From Struthidea cinerea (taxonomy: Eukaryota; Chordata; Aves; Passeriformes; Corcoracidae), in assembly GCA_013397865.1 (NCBI GenBank), contig VZTI01001048.1, positions 4,482,936-4,546,935 on the forward strand: DNA of 64,000 nt. The letters are read 5' to 3'. Every line of letters starts with the position of its first letter. Position 1 is the stretch's first letter. The position numbers were made by a program, and so were the translations under genes. Under the pieces are notes generated by a model, which was not told where the DNA came from, did not search any database, and was given only the letters and a program-made list of their open reading frames with translations. Below are positions 25,401 through 36,688 of this stretch, piece after piece.

Positions 25401-28400
25401 AGTGACTATAGAAGTGCCGTTTCTAGCTCCCTTGAATTTCAAACAAGCATACATTTCTTCATTGTAACTAAAATTTTGGTGTATTCATATTCTTTGTAAT
25501 AATTTAACTTTGAACTGCAGCTTTTCATTGTCTTTGTTATGTTGCTTCACTTTGGTTTTGTTTTAATGACTGCTGATTGGAGGTGGGTAGTTGTAGCTAA
25601 GAGGGCTTCCCTTAGAACTTGAAAAACTACAAACAATACTGTACACTTAAGAATACTTGTTGGGCCGATAGATTCAAGTCTTAAAACTAAGTTACATACT
25701 TATTCCTGTTTACATTTTTAATAGATTTCCTAAATTCATTCATTAAAAGTAGTCTTTCAAGTTTTTTTCCCCCTAAAGCTCGAGACACCACATTTGCAAC
25801 AAGAATATCAGTACAATACGCTGTAAAATTAACTTACATTCCAAAATTATTAATGTTCGTACAGGATAACTTCAAACTGATGTGTAATAATGCAATGATT
25901 TACAACAAACCAGACACCATTTACTACAAAGCTGCAAAAAAACTGCTGCACTCAGGGATGAAGATACTCAGCCAGGTAACAAAAAACATCAACCAAAATA
26001 TTAAAAAGTATACTGCTTCTTTTTTTGGTCCCTCTTTATTCCCTTTTACAGTGATCTCTTGAAAATTGATAAAACTTCGCTTGATATTTGTCAAATGCCT
26101 GTAGGTTGGAATATAAATAGTACATTGTTTTAGTACTGCTGCCAGATCAGTCATTGTAGAAATAAGTTGCATTTAATATTTCATCTTCTAGACTGTGTTT
26201 ATATTTGCTAGTGTAAGAAAGAACTGAAATAAAATGAGCCTCTCTGGGTAGGTTACAAAAAGATTCATTGAAGCAGCAAATAAAAGGATTTTGATGTTAT
26301 TTAGGAGAGAATTCAGAGCCTGAAACAAAGTATAGAATTCATGGCTGACCTGCAGAAGACAAGGAAACAGAAGGACAAGACAGAACTGCAGCAAACTGGG
26401 GAAGAGGAAAATGGTCCTGGGAAAGACAGAGGAGAACCTGTGGATGGTGACACCAAAGCATTCAAAACACCTAGCAAAGAGCACAAAAAGTGAAGTATTA
26501 TCTGAGTAATGACAGGATACACCTTTTAAATGCTACTGAAACGGGATGGCTTAGGAACCAGTGCATATGGGTTTCTCTCTTTCTGGTATTGCTTACACAA
26601 TAAAACATTTTCATCTCAAGGGATCAACACTTAAAGAAAGCATCCTCATCTACTAAAACCAAATAAGTTTAGAATCTTTTATGGTATACAATCATTTTTG
26701 CATGTAGATAACCTTGTACTGCTCGTCAACTCCATTCCTTCAATTATTTTCTGGTTTAGTGTCTATTTCTATACAGAAATAGTATAGTTTTGGAGAAAGC
26801 TTGCAAACACGAGCTTTTAAACATTTTGGTACAAAAAGCTACATAGCCAATTTCTATTACTTTTTTGTTTGTTTGTGGTTGTATTTGAAACATGTAGCTG
26901 CCTAGCTACAGAAAGTGTACTTCCTGAAATAGCTTTTCATATCTAGAAATACCAGGTATGAAGATAGTAAATATTTAGGTAGATAAACATTGGATACTCA
27001 AATGAAGAGTATCTAATATACCAAAAGTATCCTAGTTTTGTGGGAGACCTTTACACAGAAATCTTTACAGTTACTAACACAGCATTTGCTGATGTAAATC
27101 TTTGTCACGTGCCTTCCCCAGCTGTATTAAATACAGTCATATTCAATGGCACTTTTTTTCATTGTTAGTTGTTTCATCCACAAAACCAGTTGCAGAGTTG
27201 GCTAAAACAATATTGTCACAGTATCCTTTTGTGTTATTTAGCCAGTTGGTGTTCCAGCTAGTCACTACGTTGTGTGGGTATATTCACAGGAAGGACAAAG
27301 ACCTGCTTGAAGACAAATTACGAAGCAACAGCTTGGAAAGGGAGCAAGAGCAGATTGATCGGATTGTTAGGGAGTCTGGAGGCAAGTTAACCAGGCGCCT
27401 TGCAAACAGCCAGGTAAGTATTGGGGGATTTGATAGCTCCTTTCACTTTGCCATAAACCAGGCTTCCTTCACATCTTACACCAGTTGAAACTCCACATCT
27501 GCTTTTACTACAGCTTACGCTATTTTACATCATTGATAATCTATATAACCATTTTACACCATTGATGACCTATATAACACCGTAAGGTTAAAAAAATCAC
27601 TATTTGAATGCATGCTAAGTTTCATCAGCAGAGCAAGTTGAGCTTAAATTTTCAATAAAGTAATAGAAAAGGATGAATAGTAGAAAGCTCAAGAAAATAA
27701 ATTTGACCTGCAAAAATCTCATAGTTCTGAAACAGACACATACCTGATCAAAGGTTATTAATGTTACTGGAGAAGGAACTCAGTTTGGTAATACTATGCC
27801 TGTTTCATTTTCTACATTTTTTGTGTCTTGGCCTCTGCAGAAACATTAATATTTATCATAATATCTTAATTCGTTGTGCCTATAATAAAGTTACCTAGTG
27901 AAAGTAAAATTTTAGAGTAGCACTCACTTCTGAGTGACTGATTTCCTTTCTTATTCCTGCAGGTAGAACTGTTTAATGAAATGTTTTTATTAGTTTAAGG
28001 ACCAGGAATTTCAACTCCTATGTAAATTAAAATAGTCTGATCTTATTTCAGTGTGAATTTGAAAGAAGAAAACCAGATGGTACAACGACTCTGGGCCTTC
28101 TTAATCCAGTTGACCTTGCTGCAGGAGGTAAGTTGGCATGGTTCAGGTAACAAGCCACTTCCACCTACCTGGTCTGCTGCTTCTTTGCAGGGACAGATAA
28201 GCAAATCCTGGCCAAGAACTGAATGCCTCTTTCCAGTCTGATAAAGATCTGGATTGAAAAAGCTGCAGCTGAGGGACCACATAGATGGGCCTCAGCTGTG
28301 GCTGCTATTAGGAGCAGCTGGTGAGAGCCCTCAGTGCTGTTGCTTTTCTGGTTTGCGTCAGCTGTTTGTGGAAGCTGCAAAAGAACACTTTTGCTGCTTG

Positions 28401-31400
28401 AGAATTTCCTGGGATCCTCTTATTTCTTGTCCATGTACAGAGTGCAGTGTCTGCTGACCCAGAAGGTCACAGATGTTTCAGAACTGGGAACTCTCTGGGT
28501 CCCAGAGCATTAATATGAAGCATTTGGATAGGAAAGCACACTTTGAGAGCCATGTCCTGTCTATTCTGAGTTTTTAGCTGTGAATATTAAGTGAGTTTAG
28601 ACATCTTCCTATGGCTTCTCTGTTTATGTATTTTGATATATCCAATTGTAGAACCAGGTTACTGCCCTGTAAAGCTGGGAATGACGGCAGGAAGGCTTCA
28701 GTCAGGAGTTAATACATTACAAGGGTTCAAAGAAGATAAAAGAAACAAGGTTACTCCAGGTAAGTGCTTTTGTTTTTTTAAAAATAGAAATTATTCTTGT
28801 ATAAACAAAGTGTGTTGATTTTGTTACTAGCACACAAATTTGGAACTAAGGACTTCTAAAGATAAAGCACATTATTACATACCGCCCATGGCAGGAGGGT
28901 TGGAACTGGATGATCTTTAAGGTCCTTTCCAATCCAAACCATTTTATGCTTCTTTGTATCTACCACACAATTAAACAGGACATCACAGAGTCCAGCTTTA
29001 TTTAAACATACAAAAGCGATGAAATATTTACTTTTCATCTACATGGAGAAGAGAAACTACCTGACAGAGAAAGGGTTTTGGTAGCTTTAAAAGATGAGGG
29101 GGAAGCCTGAGAGCCTGTTTCCAGCATCAGACTGTTCACGTTGTGCTAAGGCACACAGTGGTGTTAATGACATATTTGCAAATACAAATGCATATGATTT
29201 AGATGTTACTAAAAGTTGTTACATTGTGAACAGATGGTGTTCAGTGAAGGCTTGTTTTCACCTTAAGAAATATATTCCTTTAAAGTTTCTTTTTGGAGAT
29301 TGTTTTACAGCCCCTTCTCATTTCTATCTGATGCATGCAAAGCAGGGTAATAATTAATACTGTTGTTATTCATTAGTGACATACTTGAATTACGGCCCCT
29401 TCAGTTCCTATGCGCCAACATATGATTCAACATTTGCCAACATAAGCAAAGAAGATTCTGACTTAATCTATTCAACATATGGGGAAGACTCTAATCAAGG
29501 ATCTTCCAGGTAATCCATCAACCAGGATGCACAGTACAGTTCACATGGACAGAAGCAGTTATGTGCAACTCTCTGCAGGATGGGCTTGCTTTTCTGTGGA
29601 ATGCACCGCTGTCTTTATAGCTCACAGGGGTTTGTTTGTGTAAGAAACAAATACTTCAGTAGAAGAACCTGCCTCTAAAGTGTAATTAGCCAAGGTGGAA
29701 GAACTTTGATGCTGCTGATTCCTAGTAATACACTGTCTAAACTTAGATGTATTTATAACTGAAGGGCTCATGTTCAAAGCCAGGATAATACTGAGTTGTA
29801 CAAATGTTTATACAAACCGAGTTTTTTTAACATTAATTACTGCCTTGAATGAGATACAGCTTTGTAAAAATAATTAATTCTAGTGGTTTATTATTCTTGA
29901 TTATAAAAACTTCAAAGCTCTTTTGTTTTATGAGAATTTCACAAGGAGCAGGCACAGTGATATAAATTCTTAGAAAATGGGGGAATACTTTAGTGCAGTG
30001 TAAACGTGAAGTGCCTGTGCAAGTTTGCTTTTTTGTTGATGCAGCTGCCTGAGGCACTGCACTTTTCCAAGTTTTCCAGTGCTCCATTCAGGATGGGTTC
30101 CTCAGCTACAGAAGGCATGGATGATTAAACTAAAGCAAGCCATTTAGATGCGATCCTGTGCTACTTCTTGTGTTTTTTGTGCTGCACATACTGGCTTGAC
30201 CTCGCGTAACTCTTTTACATTAAATGTTTGATATGAAAGTAACTTAACTATCTTTATTCTTTCAGTATTCAAGATTTTTTTATGAAATCCCAGGATTATC
30301 CTCTCTTAATGGCTGATAGTTTGCTTGATGTTCTAACTAAAGGAGGACATTCTAGAGCTCTCAGAGAACTAGAAATGGTAAGAGTGGATTTGTGTGCTAT
30401 CTGTTCTTTGGTTTTAGCACACAAGCTCTAAAGCAAGAGAAAGATGGTGCTGATCCTATTGATGGACTTCCTTTTAACTGATAGAATTGGAAAATGGAGA
30501 CTGATCTTTGTCTCCAGTGGCAGGATTTTCTGGAAAGGAATTATTCTATTTTTAATTAGTGAAATGTGAATATTAATAACATATTGTAGATAGAGATATA
30601 ATCACCCATTCTTTGTCCATTGTCCCATTCCCATTATCATTAACTCCTGTTCCAAGACCAATAAGCAGTTGTTTATAAATGAGGTGATCATTGATAGGCT
30701 TTTTTTTCCATGAAAATTTTATCACATTCCTAGCTGCCACTGTTTAGTTCAGGAGAATCAATATGTAGTTTTTCCCTTTACTTGGTACCATGATTTTAAA
30801 CTCAAATATGTGCTATGTAAAAATACCAAACAGTGTCTCTTTAAATTCTTAGAAGATTCCAGTCCTGTCTGTGCTAAACATAACTGGAATCAAAGGGGCT
30901 CATTTGACAACCTTAACTTAATTGAAAATCCAGGAATTATTTGAGAATCTCCTCAGAACAGTTCCTTTTAACTAAAAGTCTTGCTTTGAGTTTCAAATCA
31001 ATGCAAACTATTGAAATAAACAGACTGTAGCCTTTTACTAATGGGTCAAATATTACCTAAATTAATACTAAAAATAGTTCATGGACCAAAGACCACCTTT
31101 TTGCCTCAGTTCACACCTTTCCTTAGCATCACACATTTAGCTCTTTTCTAGTACCCAGCAGTGGCACTGACTGACAGGGTTTGGCCACTTTTGGCAGTAT
31201 TGAGAGAAACACAGTTACATACGGAAAACATTTCAGCTTCTAATAACCACCCTTCCTCTTCTTCCTACACCTCAGTAAATAGTCTCTGATGTGACATTGC
31301 TGTGAACTTTGCAAAGAGAAATAAAATCTGAGCTGAAAAAATGTATTTTAGTAAACATTAATATCCCAAGAAAGACCCTAAAAAATAGCTGCATTATAAT

Positions 31401-34400
31401 TTGCTTTACAGTGAAAGAACATTATGACATTGCATATTTACCTCCCTTTAAAAATACTGCGTCTTGTAAGATTTTACTTTGATTTTAAAAGAGTAATTTT
31501 AACACCTTCTTTAAAAATCCTTTCTCTATTTAGCCATTGGAGGAAGCTGAAGGCCCACATGAACAAAGCGATGCAATGAAAGATGTAAAGGTAAAATACT
31601 TCCATATTAAGTAACTTCTCCAACCAGCCTGTCCAAGCTCAGAGATATAAAACTGCCTATAACTGTCGGGCCTGTACAGCCACACTGAGACTTTGACAAG
31701 CTGTGAATACACACTGTGACTTGTGAAAATGGTGTGTCCCTTTGTAGGCATGAGAAGAGTAAGGTTCTCCAAAACATTAAGTCTTAACTATATGTCAAGA
31801 AAACTGGAAGAAAATGCTTATATATTTTTGTTTGTGATTGTTGGGAGCTGTAGCTTTGTTTCTGTCTTAATCTGGGTTGGTTTAACATGAATTTGTCATG
31901 TAAATGTAAGATGCCACATGATACGTAGCAGTCTTTGAGAAGTTCTCACTTTGTGCCCCTGTAGGCAATACGCTATAGATCTCAAAGCATTCCACCCAAA
32001 CTTTGCTCAATTAGAGAATGCAGTTCTAGGGCCAGGGCTGCTCTTCTGAAGCATCTCTTCATCTGCAGCCAGTGCCCAGATTCCTTCTGAATTTTGGCCT
32101 CAGATCTTCGATAAAATCTCCTTTAGGTGAACTGAAGAAAATTTTAAACTGTTTTTTAATTGGGATGCTGGTCTTAAGTTACTACATCATTTGTGCATAT
32201 CCCCGATGGTTTTGCAGATGCCGTTTTCTATTTGGGTATGAAATAGAACAGTAAGTTTCACAGGGTGTCTTTTCAGCTTTCCCTCTGTATGTCTACTTTA
32301 TTTTTGTAGAGCAGACTAACCTTAACTTTGTGTTCTGATCTTCCCCAGACAATTTTGTTGTTTCAAGGCTGAGTATTATCTAAATTATTACTTGCTGATT
32401 TTTTTTTTTTTCCCAGATTATGGAAATTGACATTGCTGCCAGGTTGGACGCTGCTAATAGCGACAGACTTACAGCTCTAAAAGCAGTTACAAACTTTGGC
32501 ATGCCTATAGAAGAGTTTGATTCTGAGGGTGAGTCTTCTTGGTTGTCATATTTCTGATATATGTCTGTAATTCTTTCAGTTTCTCAGTGCCTTACATTTT
32601 ATATCATAAAGTAAGTAAATAGACTTTACTTAGATTTTACTAGTGAGGACTTTTTCTCTTTAAACAGAGGCTGAAATCTTCCAGAGGAAACTTGATGAAA
32701 CAACAAAGCTGCTCAGAGAACTCCAGGATGCTCAAAATGAAAGACTGAGTACAAAACCACCCCCTAATATGATTTGTCTTCTGGGTCCATCTTACAGAGA
32801 AATGCATTTGGGTAAATACACTTTTTCTGATCATTCTTGCAGAATTGATCGAGTCCCAGCTGGTATCAACTCCAAGAAAGAAAAAATCTCAAGAGCTGTA
32901 GTGTAGATTATGTGCCCTGTTAGGCCTAGAAGATTAATTTAAATTTTCTTGCGTGTAAAGCCAGATAAAATTTTTGAACGGTGATTACAAGGATTTCCTC
33001 TTTATTCCTAAATGTCCCTAGAACTGATTGAAGCTTCTCTACGCCATGGGTAGACAATAGCCAAATACCTATAACTCCATGAGTTTTGCAGTGTCTTTGA
33101 ATAAGGGTTGTTAACTATTACCAAGTTCTTACTGCAAGGCCAGCTTTGGTCCAGGATTAATCTAGTTATCAGTCTATTGTGTTGCACTAATTAATACCAC
33201 TCATACATTCCTTAGTTATTTAAGCAAAGCTTCTTGTGTTACAGGTCAGTTAAATTACACAGCTTGTGTTAATGGTAACCCTCTAAGACAAGACTGTGCA
33301 GACAGTGAATGTTTTGCAAGTAAAACTGACTTGTGCAACACTATTCATGGTCTAAACTAAACCACATTGATGTGATTAGATAAATTCCCCATTATTGAAG
33401 AAATATGACTAAGCTGGTACTACACCAAGTCTAAACCAGATCAAATACTATCTCTTTTAAGTTTCACTACTTACAGCTTCCTTCTTGAGCGAAAACCACA
33501 TTTGTAGCAACAAGAACAGTCTCTCTAGTTTACATCCAAAGCTCTGTGCTGAATCCCAAAATCCAGCTATTACTAACACCAGTGCTGTGTGGGTGGCACC
33601 AGCCCTCTCCCAGCTGCTGTGAGTGTAGCCCAAGTTTCATTAACTTACTCTTTAACTTCTGGTGTTTCCTGATGGCAGCAAGCCTTGGGCAGCAGCTGTT
33701 TCACTTCCTCCTGTTCTTCTTACCCATTTCTTGGTTCCCAGGATGTCTTTGCATGGCTGCATGCAGCGCAACAGAGCTCTTCTGGTGCAGAAACATTATT
33801 TAACATAGTTCCCTTTGTACCTAAATAATTAAACTGCTTGCAGGGTGATTCAACAATTTTGTGTCTATCTATAGCATATAAACACATCCTCTTATCTTTT
33901 CTAGCGGAGAGAGTAACCAATAACCTGAAAGAACTTGCCCAGCAAGTGACTCCAGGTGATATTGTCAGTACCTATGGAATCCGGAAAGCAATGGGAATCT
34001 CGGTTCCCCTGCCTGAGACAGAAGACAACTGGGTAGATCTGACAGAGGGTGAGTATACTAAAACATCTTGTAGCATCTGTTCAGCTGGCACAAAGCCACA
34101 TCTGCAAATGCTTAGACTGGCTTATGGTAGAACTTGCTGTAGTGTGGTTCCAATTTTCAGTTCTTCTCTCCTTTTTAAATTCTGTTTCAAATGGAAACTT
34201 GCTGCCTTTGGTCTCAGTCCAAAATCAATCTTTTGTATGTATGGAACTTTGGTTCAGCTACATGGTTACTTTACAATCCATCTTACACCACTGCCAAATT
34301 TTAAAGCTTGGTAATTCATTCAATTTTAGTTTTTCCATTTAGTGTGAAGTTGCAGGAGAGGAGTTAGAATTCCTCATTTGCTAAAACGAGAACATCGTGA

Positions 34401-34958
34401 TTCCTTCTGCACGAGGCTTTTGGCTGCACACTCCTTTTGCTTAGTTTGGCCAGCTGTCATGCTTTGTAAGTTGACAGCATTTAAACTCACCTCATCCAGC
34501 CAAAAGTAGTGGCTGTTTTTGCTGGATTAGGGAGTCTGGTCAGTGGAGTCTCAGTGCCAGACTCAGACCTCCCCCCTGTAGTACGTGTGCAGCAAAAGTG
34601 TTCCCAGAGTTGGGGTAGAGCAGGGAAGAATTTCTTCTCCAGAAATGTAATTCATATAACAAATTTACTCAATTTGTGGTTTATGAAAGTTTTCATTAAA
34701 TAACATTTCAACTGAAAGAGTAGGATTAATTCAGGAACTCCTTCCTCTTTTCAAGGAAACTACTCAAGAAATTTCAGTTTCACAGGGCTATCTGCACAAA
34801 TAGCAAATGACTTGAGGTGTGCTCTGCTGTATATGCATGTCTTTCTTTGCGTATTCTGTGGTCAATGACCTGCTATCTGTTGCAAACTTTCAGACTTTGA
34901 AGAGCCTAAAAAGACCATCACTGTCCCTGACAACGAGTGTGGTGCAGTTACAGGCTGA
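22227..34958 (+). CDS. BRD7: BRD7, bromodomain-containing protein 7 (exons 2-17, exon 1 in gap)
   Basis: BRD7 is a nuclear acetyl-lysine reader and a signature subunit of the PBAF (SWI/SNF) remodelling complex, also described as a p53 and BRCA1 cofactor. Sixteen exons with canonical GT-AG borders and compatible phases join into 637 residues plus a stop. About 16 residues from the missing exon 1 would give about 653, close to the 651 of human BRD7. Order: a lysine-rich nuclear localisation segment (exon 2), the bromodomain (exons 5-6) with the acetyl-lysine-binding Asn of IYNKP at 25,904-25,906, a charged linker (exon 7), the DUF3512 region shared with BRD9 (from exon 8 on), and a C-terminal helical part ending EPKKTITVPDNECGAVTG. 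The close match along the whole length favours BRD7 over BRD9. The convergent ADCY7 neighbour confirms synteny. The gene is compact (12.7 kb), typical of birds. Confidence 0.97.
22832..22961 (+). CDS. BRD7: BRD7 exon 3
   Basis: Encodes EDKKKRDRDHGDSEGEQEM and the PEKPLTSTLSKQE segment, a charged linker before the bromodomain. Acceptor ttccag, donor GTAGGG, ends in phase 1. Confidence 0.93.
23360..23417 (+). CDS. BRD7: BRD7 exon 4
   Basis: Short exon encoding VEQTPLQEALNQLMRQLQ, the start of bromodomain helix Z, identical to the mammalian protein as far as I recall it. Acceptor tctag, donor GTAATG; the Arg codon is split 2+1. Confidence 0.95.
24549..24693 (+). CDS. BRD7: BRD7 exon 5 (bromodomain ZA loop)
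   Basis: Encodes KDPSSFFSFPVTDFIAPGYS and the MIIKNPMDFSTMKEKIKNN segment: the ZA loop and helix A of the bromodomain, including the FPVTD shelf and the PMDF motif. Acceptor taacag, donor GTAATG. Confidence 0.97.
25865..25975 (+). CDS. BRD7: BRD7 exon 6 (bromodomain helices B-C)
   Basis: Encodes DNFKLMCNNAMIYNKPDTIY and the AAKKLLHSGMKILSQ helix. The Asn of IYNKP is the acetyl-lysine-binding residue, so the reader pocket is intact. Acceptor acag, donor GTAACA, phase 0 at both ends. Confidence 0.97.
26305..26489 (+). CDS. BRD7: BRD7 exon 7
   Basis: Encodes ERIQSLKQSIEFMADLQKTR followed by a variable acidic linker ending KTPSKEHKK. The donor is GTGAAG, read inside the codon series so that the intron begins one base before an in-frame TGA; retention of this intron would stop translation at once. 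Ends in phase 2. Confidence 0.93.
27290..27413 (+). CDS. BRD7: BRD7 exon 8
   Basis: Encodes KDKDLLEDKLRSNSLEREQE and IDRIVRESGGKLTRRLANSQ, the start of the DUF3512 region. Acceptor tattcacag, donor GTAAGT. Starts with one base completing a Lys codon. Confidence 0.96.
27522..27579. repeat. 29-bp imperfect tandem repeat in BRD7 intron 8
   Basis: Two adjacent units beginning ATTTTACATCATTGAT and ATTTTACACCATTGAT, each ending in CTATATAAC, differ at a few positions. They lie about 108 bp after the exon 8 donor. Confidence 0.85.
28052..28127 (+). CDS. BRD7: BRD7 exon 9
   Basis: Encodes CEFERRKPDGTTTLGLLNPV then DLAAG. Acceptor ttatttcag, donor GTAAGT, ends in phase 1 within a Glu codon. Confidence 0.95.
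28652..28759 (+). CDS. BRD7: BRD7 exon 10
   Basis: Encodes PGYCPVKLGMTAGRLQSGVN and TLQGFKEDKRNKVTP, a highly conserved DUF3512 segment. Acceptor aattgtag, donor GTAAGT, phases 1 and 1. Confidence 0.96.
28884..28952 (+). mobile_element. CR1 LINE 3' fragment in BRD7 intron 10
   Basis: 'gcccatggcaggagggttgg', 'aactggatgatctttaaggt' and 'cctttccaatccaaaccatt' match the CR1 3' end in order. It lies in sense with BRD7, about 125 bp after the exon 10 donor. Confidence 0.85.
29377..29509 (+). CDS. BRD7: BRD7 exon 11
   Basis: Encodes TYLNYGPFSSYAPTYDSTFA and a Ser/Asp-rich stretch ending in GEDSNQGSS. Acceptor cattag, donor GTAATC, ends in phase 2. Confidence 0.96.
30266..30377 (+). CDS. BRD7: BRD7 exon 12
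   Basis: Encodes IQDFFMKSQDYPLLMADSLL then DVLTKGGHSRALRELEM. Acceptor ttctttcag, donor GTAAGA. Confidence 0.95.
31534..31590 (+). CDS. BRD7: BRD7 exon 13
   Basis: A 57-bp exon of 19 codons (PLEEAEGPHEQSDAMKDVK). It aligns with the poorly conserved SLPEDEGHTR region of the mammalian protein. Acceptor ctatttag, donor GTAAAA, phase 0 on both sides, so skipping would keep frame. Confidence 0.88.
32417..32528 (+). CDS. BRD7: BRD7 exon 14
   Basis: Encodes IMEIDIAARLDAANSDRLTA then LKAVTNFGMPIEEFDSE. Acceptor after a T-rich tract ending tcccag, donor GTGAGT, ends in phase 1. Confidence 0.95.
32668..32811 (+). CDS. BRD7: BRD7 exon 15
   Basis: Encodes AEIFQRKLDETTKLLRELQD and a segment ending PPNMICLLGPSYREMHL. 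The heptad-like Leu pattern suggests a coiled coil. Acceptor aaacag, donor GTAAAT. Confidence 0.96.
33905..34048 (+). CDS. BRD7: BRD7 exon 16
   Basis: Encodes ERVTNNLKELAQQVTPGDIV, then STYGIRKAMGISVPLP and a stretch ending WVDLTE. Acceptor ttttctag, donor GTGAGT, ends in phase 1. Confidence 0.96.
34894..34958 (+). CDS. BRD7: BRD7 exon 17 (C-terminus and stop)
   Basis: Encodes the final DFEEPKKTITVPDNECGAVT plus G, then TGA at 34,956-34,958. The last residues differ from the mammalian tail, as is common for this end. Acceptor aactttcag. Confidence 0.93.
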
Positions 34959-35420
34959 AGATTCTGTTCAGTTTACAGCTGTTTGTTTGATTCTGTTTAA
35001 GAACCAGGTAAACGTCCTTCAGGTGCATTCACCATGCGTGTATATTGTGTGTTAAACTACTTTTGTTTATTAAATTTTGGAACTGATGGCTTTTGAAGGG
35101 TTTGTATCAGTTACTTCTGCTATGTAAAAGCACTAAATTACTCTTTTTGCATTCTCTATTATTTTTAAGTTCCTCTGCCACATTTAAGTTTTCCTAGACT
35201 GCCAAGTATCTGGAAAAGTGAAAGCATAATTAAAACGTGCCTATATACGGTGCCGGGACTCAACCAAAAGTTTCTAGAAGCAATGTATAGACTTGTCTCC
35301 GAGTCTAGTTAGTGCAAACATCGTTAGTGTCTGAACATGCAACTTCCCTCCTTTTAAAATTACTGTGCAACTCTCATGAACAGGAGGAAGAGAAATAAAC
35401 TTTTTATATAAGAGATGCAG
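34959..35420 (+). other. BRD7: Probable BRD7 3' untranslated region
   Basis: The stretch after the stop has no coding signal. It contains ATTAAA at 35,069-35,074 and AATAAA at 35,394-35,399, either of which could direct cleavage. The end point is an estimate. Confidence 0.55.
35394..35399 (+). terminator. BRD7: Candidate BRD7 polyadenylation signal AATAAA
   Basis: First canonical hexamer after the BRD7 stop, followed by a T-rich stretch. A weaker ATTAAA occurs at 35,069. Use is not shown. Confidence 0.5.
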
Positions 35421-36680
35421 TGTGATGAATTAACAAATGCTCATCTTTGTGAGACTTTGAATCCGGATGAATCTCCTCTTAAAGAAACCTTGCTGTCTAC
35501 TTATAGCATCCTAAAACTGGAGGGTGAACTCAGACCCATGACCAGAAGTGAGACTAACACACCCACCTGCTGTCATCAAGTAAAAACACCCCATAGGTGT
35601 AGTACAGTCATCTCTGAGACACTCAGGCAGACAATCTTCGTATTATGCAGAGGTGTTACCAGACACTGTCTGGATAATGATTCTAGGCTTGCTTCTCAGA
35701 AAGGAGCATATATATTTAGAAGCCCCTCACATTAAAAGGCAGTTCCCTGTTTACCAAAGCTGCAGACAGTAGCACAGCTCTCAGGCACAGAGAACTCGAG
35801 CACTGTTGTCAAGGTACAGGTGCAGCCAGTGGCTCATCCAAGTAGGCTTTTCCCTATGCTCTTCACTTACTCTCACACCATCATACAGTGCTGCACATGG
35901 CTTCTACCACAGGCATCCTTAATTGTTTTTAAATGTTGCTTTTATTTAATCCATGATTCCAGTATAACCCTGGACTCAAGAGGAATGAGCTGTAGTGTTC
36001 CAGTTCCATCTGCTCAGCCATCCCTGATGTGTGCAGTAGCAGGGAACTGAACTAAGAGGTAACTTCCAGGCCAAACAGCATTGTGAATTCCACCCTCTTC
36101 CCTCAGTGTTATGACCAACATCATCTTTGCTTCCTTCCTCCCTCTAAAAATACTGCAGAAACATTTGTTTTTAAACTTTCACAATTATTAAAATACATTC
36201 CAAAAAGTTCTGTCAACCTGGGTTTTTCTCCAGCAGTTTCAGTTGTCCCAGAAGAGTTCTTAATAGTCACCACTGGAATTTTTTCAGTTCTAGGTACTTG
36301 CAGCTGAATTATTACTCCAGGGAATGAATTTTTCCATTAATATATAAATCACTTTCATGTCAAGAAAAAGACAAGCTGCATGGCAACTGTGCCAAATCCT
36401 TACTGCCTCCTTCCATAGCATCTCATTGCCCATCACTCACCTTTTAGATGGTGCAGGAGGTGGCTGCCAATGACAGAAATATTGACATCTCTCATCAGCT
36501 GTTGAATATGTGGATGTCACTCTATGCATTTTCTACTGGCAACATTTTTTAAAAATATAAATACCAAGTTTAGTATATGAGTAAAAACGGTCCCATTAAC
36601 TCTGCAGCACTATAAAAAATACGCCTCTTTTTCATGGGTATCTTCATCAAAATAATTGCAAAACCAGACATGTTTCAAGT
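35421..36680. other. Short intergenic region between the convergent 3' ends
   Basis: About 1.3 kb separates the inferred 3' ends of BRD7 and ADCY7. Open frames present here lack recognisable domains. Given uncertain cleavage sites, transcripts of the two genes could overlap here. Confidence 0.5.
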
Positions 36681-36682
36681 TT

Positions 36683-36688
36683 TTTATT
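36683..36688 (-). terminator. ADCY7: Candidate distal ADCY7 polyadenylation signal
   Basis: TTTATT on the + strand is AATAAA on the ADCY7 strand. It would give a 3' UTR of about 2.6 kb, similar to the long one I recall for mammalian ADCY7. Other candidates on the same strand lie at 39,169-39,174 (about 155 bp after the stop) and 37,484-37,489. Confidence 0.4.
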
